Shown piece after piece: positions 6,796-13,932 of a DNA stretch of 15,812 nt (position 1 is the first letter of the stretch; each line of letters opens with the position of its first letter). Source of the DNA: an uncultured Prevotellaceae bacterium (lineage in GTDB: Bacteria > Bacteroidota > Bacteroidia > Bacteroidales > Bacteroidaceae). The stretch lies in assembly GCA_947306845.1 (NCBI GenBank), contig CAMZHP010000043.1:1-15812 (forward strand). The letters are read 5' to 3'. The notes under the pieces are model-generated. The model made no database searches. It had not been told where the DNA came from and saw only the letters and a list, made by a program, of their open reading frames with translations. The position numbers and the translations under genes are program-made.

Positions 6796-9608
6796 CTGAG
6801 CAATTCTTTGGCTACGGTCACCGCCGCGTTGGCATTGTCGCTGTAGCCGTCGGCTCCTATCTCGCTGGCATAACTCGCAGTGACGGGGGCTCCTCCCACC
6901 ATCACTTTCACTTGGTCGCGGATGCCGGCTGCTTCCAAAGCGCTGATCACTTCACGCATATAGCCCATCGTGGTGGTGAGCAGCGCGCTCATGCATAGGA
7001 TGTCGGGGTGGCTTCGCTTCACTTCTTCGATAAAACGGTCGGCAGAGACGTCAATGCCGATGTTGATTACCTCAAAGCCGCATCCCTCCAGCATCGAAGC
7101 CACCAGATTCTTCCCAATGTCGTGCAGGTCGCCCTTCACCGTTCCTATCACGATGCGCCCCACTGTCTGAGGACGCGGACCCTGAGTCTGCGACTGGATG
7201 GCATTCAGCGCTGATTTCATGGCGCGGCCAGCCATCAGAAGCTGCGGCACGAAAGCCTTGCCTTCCTCAAAGTCCTGTCCCAGACGGGTCATCGCCGCAA
7301 TCATCTCTTGGTCGATCACCGCCTGGAGAGATTTGCCTTCGTCCATAGCCTGTCGGGCGAGGTTCACTGCTGATTTCTCATCGCCCTTGTAGATAGCATC
7401 GAAAAGCGTCTCAGCCACTTTCTCCTTTTGTTTCGTTTCTCCCCGTGCTATTTGTCTGTCGATTTCACTGATATCCTCCAGCCTTTGAAGCCGTCGGAGA
7501 CTGTCGCCCGTGGGTGATTGACCGGGCTGATAGGGAGAGAGGAACAGTCCTGGCGCAGGCTGGACCACATTTGCAAATTGTCTGATGTAAGCGTCGGTGG
7601 TACCACAGCATCCTCCGATGATGTTGAGCCGGTGTGCATCGAGCAAAGGCCACACCTCAGCCAGCACTTCCTCAGGTGTCTTGGAATAGACACCCTGACT
7701 GTCGGGCTGTCCGGCATTGGGGTAGAAGGAGATGCGGAAGGGAACCGACTGCGATAGTTGGTGCAGCAGAGGTATGAATCTCCCCACCTCCGACAGACAG
7801 TTGAGTCCGACAGAATAGATGGGAAGGTCGGTCAGTGACTTGACAAACGGGATGATGGACTGACCGAGCATGTTGTGCCCGTCGGGTGTGGCGACGGAGA
7901 AACTGAGCATTAGGGGCAGTCGCTTGCCTCGGCGGTTCATGGCGTCGAGGGCGGCATCACACGCGATGCGGGCATTGCGGAGGTCGAAGATTGTCTCTAT
8001 CAGAATGGCGTCCGCCCCGCCGTCGATGAGGGCCTCCATCTGCTCGAGATAAGCCTCATGGAGGAGGTCAGGAGAGAGTGGGTTGCCATTGGCGGCTTCC
8101 GGAGAGCAGATACGGCTGGTGGGTCCTACACTGCCTAGAACGTAGCGAGGCTGCTGGGGTGTCCGTGCCGTATAGGCATCAGCAGCGTGGCGCGCGATCC
8201 GACATGCGGCCAGGTTGATGGCGCGAGCCTCCTCCGCGAGACCATAGTCGCCGAGTGAGATGCGTTGTGCATTGAAGGTGCAGGTCTCTATCATGTCGGC
8301 ACCCGCCCCGAGATAGCGCTGGTGTATGTCTTCGATGATGTCTGGCCGTGTCAGGCAGAGCAAGTCGTTGCAGCCGAGCAACTGACGGTCGTGGTCAGCA
8401 AACTGCTTTCCTCTGAAATCTTCTTCATTCAAGTGGAAACGTTGTATCATCGTGCCCATGCCTCCGTCGAGCACCATGACACGGTCGGTGGGGAAGGGAT
8501 GCGGAGAAGTGGCCGAGGCGGTGGGCGATGTGTGTTGTGCCTGCGCCACGATTTCCATGGCTTGGTCCACCTCCTGCTCGTTGTGGAAATCCATCTCGAG
8601 ATGAATGCCCTCCGTTCCGATGTGGCTGAGCAGGTCGGGCAGCTCATCGAGTGTCACCCAGGAAGCCATCACGCTCTTGCCGCCGTCAAGTATCCGTCGG
8701 TAGAGGTCATACCATTTGCTGCTCCCGCCTTGAGGCTCACCCACACCGGGAGTCCACTGGATGGCGTTGAGTTCACTGATTTCCAATAAAGCAGGCAGAT
8801 GGCGGATGGCTCCCACACCGTCGAGATGATACAATGTGTAGTCGATGCGCTGGCATTGTTCCCTGATGAATGGCTGCACGAAGCGGCGGTAATCGTCTTC
8901 GCTGATCATCGTCGAGATGTCGCTCTGCAGTTTGGTCATCTTGCCCGGTGCCCAGGAAGAGAAATAGCAGAACGCCATTTCATCGCCCTCGCGGATGATG
9001 TCGTAGAGCTCATCGAACACGGTGAAATAGATGTCGTTGATGCGTTGCATCTGGCGCTCCACCACTTCGGGGTGCATCACGGTGTCGATGAGCACCTGGT
9101 CGGTGCCTTTCAGCGCTGCCAGCACGTCGAGCCCTTCCATCAGGTCGGGCATCCCCACATAATAATGACCTTGTGAACGTTGCTTGCAACAGCGTAACAA
9201 TTGCTTGTGCAACAGATAGTTGGGATGATTGGGGTCGAATGGGATGTCGGGGTCGAAACTAGGGTGGGGATGAATCCAGATGGTGTCCTCGCCTCCTTCG
9301 AACACACCACCGAGGATGGCAGCCAGCGAACCTGGTCCCAGCTGGGTGTTGGCCACGGGCAGGATGTCGGCTTTCAGCGAACTGTGTGCCACATACCAGT
9401 CAAGATAACTGGCGCGCCATTCAGGGTCGAACCATTTCTGCCGGAGGTCGCGGGGTGGGGGTGGGGGAGCGATGTCGGCATGAGCTGCCACTCCTTCCTG
9501 AAAGTGCTCCCACATGTTGAGGATCACTCCCTGGTGGTTCCACCAGTCGATATAGCGACGCTTGGCCGCTTCCATATTGGGTTTCCACGTTTTCATCATA
9601 GAGTGCAT
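6792..9608 (-). CDS. MetH-like fusion: UroD-like + homocysteine S-methyltransferase + B12-binding domains, no folate domain
   Basis: A 938-residue cytoplasmic corrinoid enzyme. Residues about 10-355 are a UroD/MtaA-type barrel (YHLDGVGAIRH 260-270; AIQWTPGVGEP 282-292). A Ser/Thr/Pro-rich linker spans about 358-375. Residues 376-683 are a homocysteine S-methyltransferase domain: DGGMGTMIQR (381-390), TFNAQRISLGDYG (444-456) and zinc ligands Cys604 (GLNC), Cys667 and Cys668 (GGCCGT). Residues 715-805 are the B12 cap, and 815-938 the B12-binding domain with GDLHDIG (cobalt ligand His829), SALLTTT (875-881 region) and GGAPV (905-909). Ordinary MetH (about 1,230 residues) has a pterin domain between the last two parts and a reactivation domain at the end; both are absent. 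Start codons at 9608, 9599 and 9596 are all possible. Methyl transfer from an unknown donor to homocysteine is inferred. Confidence 0.85.
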   Translation of the reverse strand: MHSMMKTWKPNMEAAKRRYIDWWNHQGVILNMWEHFQEGVAAHADIAPPPPPRDLRQKWFDPEWRASYLDWYVAHSSLKADILPVANTQLGPGSLAAILGGVFEGGEDTIWIHPHPSFDPDIPFDPNHPNYLLHKQLLRCCKQRSQGHYYVGMPDLMEGLDVLAALKGTDQVLIDTVMHPEVVERQMQRINDIYFTVFDELYDIIREGDEMAFCYFSSWAPGKMTKLQSDISTMISEDDYRRFVQPFIREQCQRIDYTLYHLDGVGAIRHLPALLEISELNAIQWTPGVGEPQGGSSKWYDLYRRILDGGKSVMASWVTLDELPDLLSHIGTEGIHLEMDFHNEQEVDQAMEIVAQAQHTSPTASATSPHPFPTDRVMVLDGGMGTMIQRFHLNEEDFRGKQFADHDRQLLGCNDLLCLTRPDIIEDIHQRYLGAGADMIETCTFNAQRISLGDYGLAEEARAINLAACRIARHAADAYTARTPQQPRYVLGSVGPTSRICSPEAANGNPLSPDLLHEAYLEQMEALIDGGADAILIETIFDLRNARIACDAALDAMNRRGKRLPLMLSFSVATPDGHNMLGQSIIPFVKSLTDLPIYSVGLNCLSEVGRFIPLLHQLSQSVPFRISFYPNAGQPDSQGVYSKTPEEVLAEVWPLLDAHRLNIIGGCCGTTDAYIRQFANVVQPAPGLFLSPYQPGQSPTGDSLRRLQRLEDISEIDRQIARGETKQKEKVAETLFDAIYKGDEKSAVNLARQAMDEGKSLQAVIDQEMIAAMTRLGQDFEEGKAFVPQLLMAGRAMKSALNAIQSQTQGPRPQTVGRIVIGTVKGDLHDIGKNLVASMLEGCGFEVINIGIDVSADRFIEEVKRSHPDILCMSALLTTTMGYMREVISALEAAGIRDQVKVMVGGAPVTASYASEIGADGYSDNANAAVTVAKELLS

Positions 9609-9621
9609 AGAATGTTTATTG

Positions 9622-9629
9622 CAAAATTA
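9622..9629 (-). promoter_or_regulatory. Bacteroidota -7 element for the MetH-like fusion gene
   Basis: Minus-strand TAATTTTG followed by CA, matching TAnnTTTG. It overlaps the stop codon of the upstream ATPase gene (9627-9629) and lies 13 nt before the first ATG at 9608. Transcription would start about 7 nt downstream, giving a very short leader, which favours the ATGs at 9599 or 9596 as true starts. No -33 box is evident. Confidence 0.45.
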
Positions 9630-10904
9630 ACCCATCAGCAGCCATTTCCAGATGGGGATGGTTTTTATGGTGATTCCGCTTTCTGTTATCTGTCGTTCGG
9701 TATCCCATGTAACGACAATACCGTGATACTGCTTGTAAGTTTTCAGGAATTTGACGAGTCCACCCACTTCGCGCTCATAAGTGTCAAGGTCATCGATGCT
9801 ATAAGACACCTGAATGGCCATTTTCTCCTCTGGTATGCAGAAATCAATTTCTACGCCTTTATTATAATAGAAAAGGCGTAGTTCTTCTGGCGTGTTGTGA
9901 TAGCGTTTGTTCAGTTGAATCGCAACGATGTTTTCCAACAATTTGGTTTCACCACCAGTAAGGAAGAGGTTCAATATACCATTATCTGCAAAATAGCGCT
10001 TCACGATAGTCTGCTGTTCTGTCAGTGGTGAGACCAAGTTGGGTATGGAGAAAATGAGATAGGCATCCTCCATGTAGTCGAGATAGTCTTTTAATACCGT
10101 TGGACTGATACTGTCGCCCGTTGACTTAATGATGTGCTCCAGGCGTTTCAGCGTTGTTGGCTGCATCACGCTATCGGCCAGTTTCCTTGCCAATAGTCTG
10201 AAAATGCGCGGGTTGCGGATTTTGTTGCGCTCCACGATGTCACCCATCAGTATTTTCTGATAGAGCGATGTCAGCCATTCCCGTTTGTCAGTCTTGTCGA
10301 ACGACTCGGCAAACCCACCACGATAGAAGTACTCGTAGAAGTGGAGCACCACCGCGAGCCGTTTTTCCGGTTGGAACTCCCAGTTGTTGTCAAGCAGGAT
10401 GTCATAATGGTTCAGATACTCTTCGAAGGAGAAAGGGTAGATGTTACGCTGGATGTAACTCCCACCCAGTGTGGAGGCAATCTCCCGGCTGAGCATTTGG
10501 GCGTTACTGCCTGTGATCATGACACGGTATTTCGCCTCAGCCAGTCGACGGGCAAATTTTTCCCATCCGACGATGTTCTGAATCTCATCAAGGTAGATGA
10601 GGGGATGCTTTTGGTCGTACATCTCCCAATAGGCATCCAACAGCAGCCCAAGTTCATCAGACTTCATCGATGCCAGACGCTCGTCCTCAAAATTGATGTA
10701 AAGAAAGTCCTCCACTTTGGCAGTTCCTGCAGTGAGCCTTGTCTGCATATCCTGATAGAGTGTATACGACTTACCTGCACGACGAATACCAACGAGCACA
10801 TAGCATGAATGTTCATCGAAAAGACAGCTCCGTTGCAACAGTCTGGTTTTGTCTATTTGCAGTTGTTTTTCGCCAATAACAATCTTAATGACTTGCTTGT
10901 CCAT
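9627..10904 (-). CDS. AAA_14 / DUF4143 ATPase
   Basis: A 425-residue P-loop ATPase of the AAA_14 plus DUF4143 family, common in multiple copies in Bacteroidales; its role is unknown. Walker A is GIRRAGKS (39-46), Walker B is PLIYLDEIQN (101-110), and the sensor is ITGSNA (130-135). GGSYIQRNIYPFSFEEYL (147-164) is a family hallmark. The DUF4143 region covers about 215-365. The C-terminal part (CIPEEKMAIQVSY) resembles a nuclease-like or DNA-binding fold seen in relatives, which I cannot confirm. It lies 18 nt upstream of the MetH-like fusion on the same strand, but a promoter element between them suggests independent transcription. A metabolic link to the fusion is unlikely. Confidence 0.88.
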   Translation of the reverse strand: MDKQVIKIVIGEKQLQIDKTRLLQRSCLFDEHSCYVLVGIRRAGKSYTLYQDMQTRLTAGTAKVEDFLYINFEDERLASMKSDELGLLLDAYWEMYDQKHPLIYLDEIQNIVGWEKFARRLAEAKYRVMITGSNAQMLSREIASTLGGSYIQRNIYPFSFEEYLNHYDILLDNNWEFQPEKRLAVVLHFYEYFYRGGFAESFDKTDKREWLTSLYQKILMGDIVERNKIRNPRIFRLLARKLADSVMQPTTLKRLEHIIKSTGDSISPTVLKDYLDYMEDAYLIFSIPNLVSPLTEQQTIVKRYFADNGILNLFLTGGETKLLENIVAIQLNKRYHNTPEELRLFYYNKGVEIDFCIPEEKMAIQVSYSIDDLDTYEREVGGLVKFLKTYKQYHGIVVTWDTERQITESGITIKTIPIWKWLLMG

Positions 10905-11166
10905 ATCAGAATTCTAATGTTTACTTTGCAAAAGTAATGAATTATTCTTAACTATACTTCAAAATAATGCAAAATAATATCATGTTAAGTTTGTTTAACT
11001 ATTCCTGTTTAGACAATCATTTCCCACGTGAATGAGATGAAGAATAGCCTTTTTTACCCTGTGTTTCCGTGTTTTTTTATTTTTTTTCGAAATAAAATGC
11101 TTTTTGATGTAGTTTTTTCTATCTTAGCGCGTCAAACGGGCAAAAACATCTGAACAAGCAACGAAA
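10905..11166. other. AT-rich divergent intergenic region
   Basis: The 262 bases between the DUF4143 ATPase (minus) and the ECF sigma gene (plus) hold no gene I can support. Present are the ATPase promoter element, a direct repeat of CAAAATAAT (10960-10968 and 10970-10978), and a short inverted repeat GTTAA/TTAAC (10984-10988, 10995-10999). T-runs occur at 11071-11087. The sequence TATCTTAG (11120-11127) is a one-mismatch -7 candidate 39 nt before the sigma gene. No proven operator can be named. Confidence 0.5.
10929..10936 (-). promoter_or_regulatory. Bacteroidota -7 element for the DUF4143 ATPase gene
   Basis: Minus-strand TACTTTTG followed by CA, matching TAnnTTTG, 24 nt upstream of the start at 10904. 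A TTTG box lies at 10960-10963 (minus strand) but with a 23-nt spacer, longer than usual. The element sits in a near-palindrome (10921-10937, TTACTTTGC / GCAAAAGTAA). Confidence 0.5.
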
Positions 11167-11646
11167 ATGACAACAAAAGAAAAACAATTCGAGCAAACCA
11201 TCAGGGAGAACCGCAGCACTATCTACACCGTGTGCTATATGTTTTCCACAGATTCGGATGAGGTGGACGACCTGTTCCAGGAGTCACTCATCAATCTCTG
11301 GCGGGGATTCGACGGCTTCGAGCACCGAAGCGACATCAAGACGTGGATCTACCGCGTGACGCTCAACACATGTATCACGATGGACCGAAAAAAGCGGAGA
11401 CAACCGGAAACTTCGCTGACGATGGACATCAACTTGTTCCGTGACAATGATGATGACACGAAGCAGGTGGACATGCTGCACCAGCGCATCTCACAACTCA
11501 AACCTTTCGACAGGGCGATCGTCTTGCTGTGGCTTGAGAATCTCTCTTACGAGGAAATAGGGCAAATCGTCGGTATTTCCACCAAAAATGTCAGCGTGCG
11601 CTTGTTCAGAATCAAAGAGCAGTTGAAACAAATGTCAAACCATTAA
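11167..11646 (+). CDS. ECF-type RNA polymerase sigma factor
   Basis: A 159-residue sigma-70 family protein with only regions 2 and 4, the ECF layout. Region 2 (about 10-78) shows the core-binding DEVDDLFQESLINLW (31-45) and KTWIYRVTLNTC (58-69) next to the basic DRKKRR (73-78). Region 4 (about 105-155) carries the helix-turn-helix LSYEEIGQIVGISTKNVSVRL (126-146). It recruits RNA polymerase to a limited promoter set, unknown here. The next gene, 14 nt downstream, encodes a membrane protein that probably controls it. Autoregulation is plausible, but no promoter repeat was identified to prove it. Confidence 0.93.
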   Translation: MTTKEKQFEQTIRENRSTIYTVCYMFSTDSDEVDDLFQESLINLWRGFDGFEHRSDIKTWIYRVTLNTCITMDRKKRRQPETSLTMDINLFRDNDDDTKQVDMLHQRISQLKPFDRAIVLLWLENLSYEEIGQIVGISTKNVSVRLFRIKEQLKQMSNH

Positions 11647-11660
11647 AAAACCCGTCAACC

Positions 11661-12236
11661 ATGGACAAAGATTTTGAAGAAATGCGTCAGCAAATGAATA
11701 TCCTGAAGGAAAAACTTCAGCAGCAGGAAATCGTCAATGAGAAAGTGTTCCGTCGCTCCACACGGAAAAGCCTTAAAGGCATCAACCGCAGATATACCTT
11801 CGTCTCCATCCTATGCATCCTGATGGTGCCCTATTCCTACTGGGCTTTTGTCAAACTGACAGGCATGTCGATATGGCTGTGGCTGGCCACCTGTGTCCTG
11901 ATGCTCATCGCTTTCGTCTATACGCAGTACACCGGAAGGTTTATCAGCAGCCGTGTCTTTGAGAAAGATCTGGTGCAGGCTCGTGCCAAGGTGGCAAAGG
12001 CCAAGAAACTCGACCATGACTGGCTGAAGATAGGCATCCCCCTCATCGTCCTCTGGCTGGCTTATTTCGGCTATGAGATGTACAAGGTCACCGGTGGTGA
12101 GGACAGCATCTACATTTTGGTGATGTGTGTGGTCTGTGCCTTGCTTGGTGGTGCAGTCGGACTGAAAGTCCATTTCAAGAACCAGGACAACTATGAGCAA
12201 GTTATCGAGGAGATAGACGATTTCACCAAGGAATAG
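11661..12236 (+). CDS. Four-helix membrane protein paired with an ECF sigma factor
   Basis: A 191-residue integral membrane protein of unknown family. Residues 3-30 are charged and probably coiled-coil (EEMRQQMNILKEKLQQQE), then four hydrophobic segments lie at about 46-66, 70-89, 122-140 and 148-170. A basic, amphipathic cytoplasmic stretch (100-120) separates the two hairpins, and an acidic tail (171-191) follows. It starts 14 nt after the ECF sigma gene, so cotranscription is near certain. The position is that of an anti-sigma factor, but no zinc-anti-sigma (HxxxCxxC) motif or FecR domain is present. A role as membrane-bound regulator of the sigma factor is inferred from context only. Confidence 0.75.
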   Translation: MDKDFEEMRQQMNILKEKLQQQEIVNEKVFRRSTRKSLKGINRRYTFVSILCILMVPYSYWAFVKLTGMSIWLWLATCVLMLIAFVYTQYTGRFISSRVFEKDLVQARAKVAKAKKLDHDWLKIGIPLIVLWLAYFGYEMYKVTGGEDSIYILVMCVVCALLGGAVGLKVHFKNQDNYEQVIEEIDDFTKE

Positions 12237-12258
12237 TGTGAAAAAGTTATTTATCTCT

Positions 12259-12297
12259 AACGAATCCAGCCGAGCGTCATGCCCGGCCGGATTCGTT
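12259..12297. terminator. Hairpin between convergent transcription units
   Basis: A 14-bp stem with one A-C mismatch (12259-12272 with 12284-12297) and an 11-base loop. It lies 22 nt after the membrane-protein stop and 28 nt from the end of the convergent GH25 gene. The stem is GC-rich at the loop end, but the T-run on the plus strand is short (TTTA), so it could be a weak bidirectional terminator or a transcript-stabilising stem. Confidence 0.6.
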
Positions 12298-12325
12298 TAT
12301 GTAGGAACGGAAAAAACTCAGGCCA

Positions 12326-13132
12326 TCACCATTTGATGTCATTGTATGTGGTGCCGTTGACAAACCTGTCGAGGTCGACATGGCCCTTGATGCCCGACAC
12401 CTTGCCACGCTCGCTGTACTGCCAGATGTTGTGCTTTCCGTTGCCCCGAAGCTTGGGCTCTGAACTGCTGTAGCGGGCCATGAAAATGAAATATTTGTTG
12501 AATTCGGGAGCCAACTTCTCGTTGTAGAAACGGTATTGGCTGTAAAGCAGGGGATAACAACCATACTCGGCCTTCATCAGTTCCATGAACTCGGCGAGGC
12601 TCTTCTGCAATTCGGTGCGGCTGGCATTCCGGCAGCCCGACTCCTCCACATCGACCATGGGAATGAGGTCCTGCTTGCTGCGGTCGACATGCTTGCGGAA
12701 ATTCTCGAACTGGTCGCGGGCAGAGCGGCGGCTGGTGAAGAAATGGTAGCTGCCCGTTTTCAGACCTGCCTTGCGTGCACCATTGATGTTCTCATGATAG
12801 CGCCTGTCGAGCATGGTGCGGCCTTCGGTGGCCTTGATATATACAAACTGGATGTTCTTGTCCTCCGCCACCTTGCTCCAGTTTATTTTGCCTTGATGCT
12901 TCGACACGTCTATGCCGTCGTAGCCACTGTGCTCGGGGATGATCTCATCGATGTGGGTCCACGACTTGAACACACGCCAGGTAGAAGGACTTAGGTAACT
13001 CCACAATACCATGAAGAAGATGACCGACACCATGGTGCCGATGATGCGGCGTACGCTCCACCGCGAATGGCTCCGTTTCCTGCTCTTGCGCCTGGGCGTC
13101 TTGCTCCTGCTCGATGTGCTGCTTTTGACCAT
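12326..13132 (-). CDS. Membrane-anchored GH25 muramidase (lysozyme family)
   Basis: A 268-residue glycoside hydrolase family 25 protein; the family cuts the MurNAc-GlcNAc bond of peptidoglycan. A very basic N terminus (residues 1-29, rich in Ser/Lys/Arg) precedes one membrane helix (about 30-48), so it should be anchored in the inner membrane with the enzyme in the periplasm. GH25 motifs are GIDVSKHQG (73-81, Asp75), VYIKATEG (97-104), GSYHFF (127-132), the catalytic PMVDVEE (158-164, Asp161 and Glu163) and WQYSERG (237-243) with HVDLDRF (251-257). All expected acidic residues are present, so it is probably active. It is the last gene of the kinase-AAA operon and starts 3 nt after a 25-codon frame. 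A role in local wall remodelling or lysis is inferred. Confidence 0.92.
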   Translation of the reverse strand: MVKSSTSSRSKTPRRKSRKRSHSRWSVRRIIGTMVSVIFFMVLWSYLSPSTWRVFKSWTHIDEIIPEHSGYDGIDVSKHQGKINWSKVAEDKNIQFVYIKATEGRTMLDRRYHENINGARKAGLKTGSYHFFTSRRSARDQFENFRKHVDRSKQDLIPMVDVEESGCRNASRTELQKSLAEFMELMKAEYGCYPLLYSQYRFYNEKLAPEFNKYFIFMARYSSSEPKLRGNGKHNIWQYSERGKVSGIKGHVDLDRFVNGTTYNDIKW

Positions 13133-13135
13133 GGC

Positions 13136-13213
13136 TTAAAAGAATAGAACCCAGAATGCCTTCAGTCCTTCCCAGATGCTGGCTAGCGAATACCAAAAAG
13201 CGGAACCGGTCAT
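13136..13213 (-). CDS. Candidate 25-residue hydrophobic peptide
   Basis: A frame of 25 codons plus TAA between the YbjN-like and GH25 genes. It starts MTGSAFWYSL and ends GLKAFWVLFF; three Trp and four further aromatic residues make it strongly hydrophobic, like a single membrane helix. The ATG is 8 nt after the YbjN-like stop, and the TAA is 3 nt before the GH25 start. That tight fit on both sides in an operon is the main argument that it is a real gene. No Shine-Dalgarno is seen. It could instead be a translational-coupling leader for the muramidase. Function unknown. Confidence 0.45.
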   Translation of the reverse strand: MTGSAFWYSLASIWEGLKAFWVLFF

Positions 13214-13221
13214 GATGATGG

Positions 13222-13614
13222 TTATTGGAGCTCGTGCATTTTCTGGGCGAACAGCTGGCGCCCGCTAATCAGAATGTCGAGAATGCGCTCCATGAAGTCT
13301 TCCACATCGGGGGTGCTGTCAATGAACATCTCCACAGTAAGGATGGTATTGGTTGAGGTGATGAACACCTTCAGAGCCTTGCGGTTCATGTTCAGCTCAT
13401 TGGCCACCTGCATGGCGTTGGCACGCTCCTCCTCGCTGTCAATCGACCAAATATTGGGCAAAATAATATGCAGGAACAATGTGTCGTCCTTTGGATTGAG
13501 AATGTAGAAGTTGCATGTCTGATACTTGAAGTGAAGGTCGCCGTCTTCATCTATGTTGTAGATGATGCCGTTGTTCTTGAACCATTGTTCATATACTTCA
13601 AAAACGTTTTCCAT
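13222..13614 (-). CDS. YbjN-like (type III secretion chaperone-fold) protein
   Basis: A 130-residue soluble protein with the alternating strand and helix pattern of YbjN-domain proteins: an N-terminal helix (ENVFEVYEQWF), a strand pair (IIYNIDEDGDLHF 17-29), strands (CNFYILN, LFLHIILPNIW), a helix (EEERANAMQVANELN 61-75), then two long strands (KALKVFITST, ILTVEMFI) and a C-terminal helix (DVEDFMERILDILIS 103-117). This fold resembles secretion chaperones and is usually a protein-binding module. The family call rests on pattern, not on a database hit. It starts 39 nt after the 92-residue protein and is 8 nt from the small peptide frame. A chaperone or adaptor role in the operon is inferred. 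Confidence 0.6.
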   Translation of the reverse strand: MENVFEVYEQWFKNNGIIYNIDEDGDLHFKYQTCNFYILNPKDDTLFLHIILPNIWSIDSEEERANAMQVANELNMNRKALKVFITSTNTILTVEMFIDSTPDVEDFMERILDILISGRQLFAQKMHELQ

Positions 13615-13653
13615 AATGATGAGTATTTGATTGTTGATAGATATTCTGATGTC

Positions 13654-13932
13654 TTATTCATTTGGAGCCAGACCGGCAATTCCTATGCTGGGTTTCTTGT
13701 CTGTGGTCGTCTCCGGGATGGGTGGCAGGAAGAATCGCTTGTCAAAATCGGGATGGTCGGCGCGGATGTCTCTATTCCAGTCCACCTCTGTGGAGCGGAC
13801 TTCATTCAGTATATCACTAACCTGGCTGTCTTTTTCCAAAACCTTGTTGATTAGAGACATCTCCCCCTTGGGAAGCTTACCCTCCAAGTAGGCTCCTAAT
13901 GTCTCAGCGTAGTGCCCCAAACTGTCTTTCAT
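13654..13932 (-). CDS. Small anti-sigma-like protein
   Basis: A 92-residue soluble protein with no membrane helix. The opening (residues 8-45, YAETLGAYLEGKL then INKVLEKDSQVSDILNEV) resembles the N-terminal sigma-binding helices of anti-sigma factors, in which a Y-L-x-G-x-L segment is followed by a helix and a D-x-x-V/L pattern. The rest is acidic and Pro-rich (FFLPPIPETTTDKK 67-80) and probably disordered. No Cys or His zinc motif is present. Its ATG overlaps the stop of the sigma-like gene (ATGA), so the two are translationally coupled, as for many sigma/anti-sigma pairs. The assignment is from pattern and context; confidence is moderate for a real gene and low for the function. Confidence 0.6.
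   Translation of the reverse strand: MKDSLGHYAETLGAYLEGKLPKGEMSLINKVLEKDSQVSDILNEVRSTEVDWNRDIRADHPDFDKRFFLPPIPETTTDKKPSIGIAGLAPNE

Noticed and set aside
6792..9608. Ordinary cobalamin-dependent methionine synthase (metH)
   Set aside because: It lacks the pterin and activation domains and carries an N-terminal UroD-like domain that MetH does not have.
9201..9881. A 226-codon open frame on the plus strand
   Set aside because: It is antisense to the start of the MetH-like gene and the end of the DUF4143 gene and crosses their boundary; no recognisable domain.
11026..11031. CACGTG palindrome as an operator
   Set aside because: Six bases without a second copy or a known regulator is too little to support a site.
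12945..13196. An 83-codon frame on the minus strand covering the gap before GH25
   Set aside because: Most of it overlaps the GH25 start in a different frame and is rich in His, Gln and Glu; the 25-codon frame fits the gap far better.
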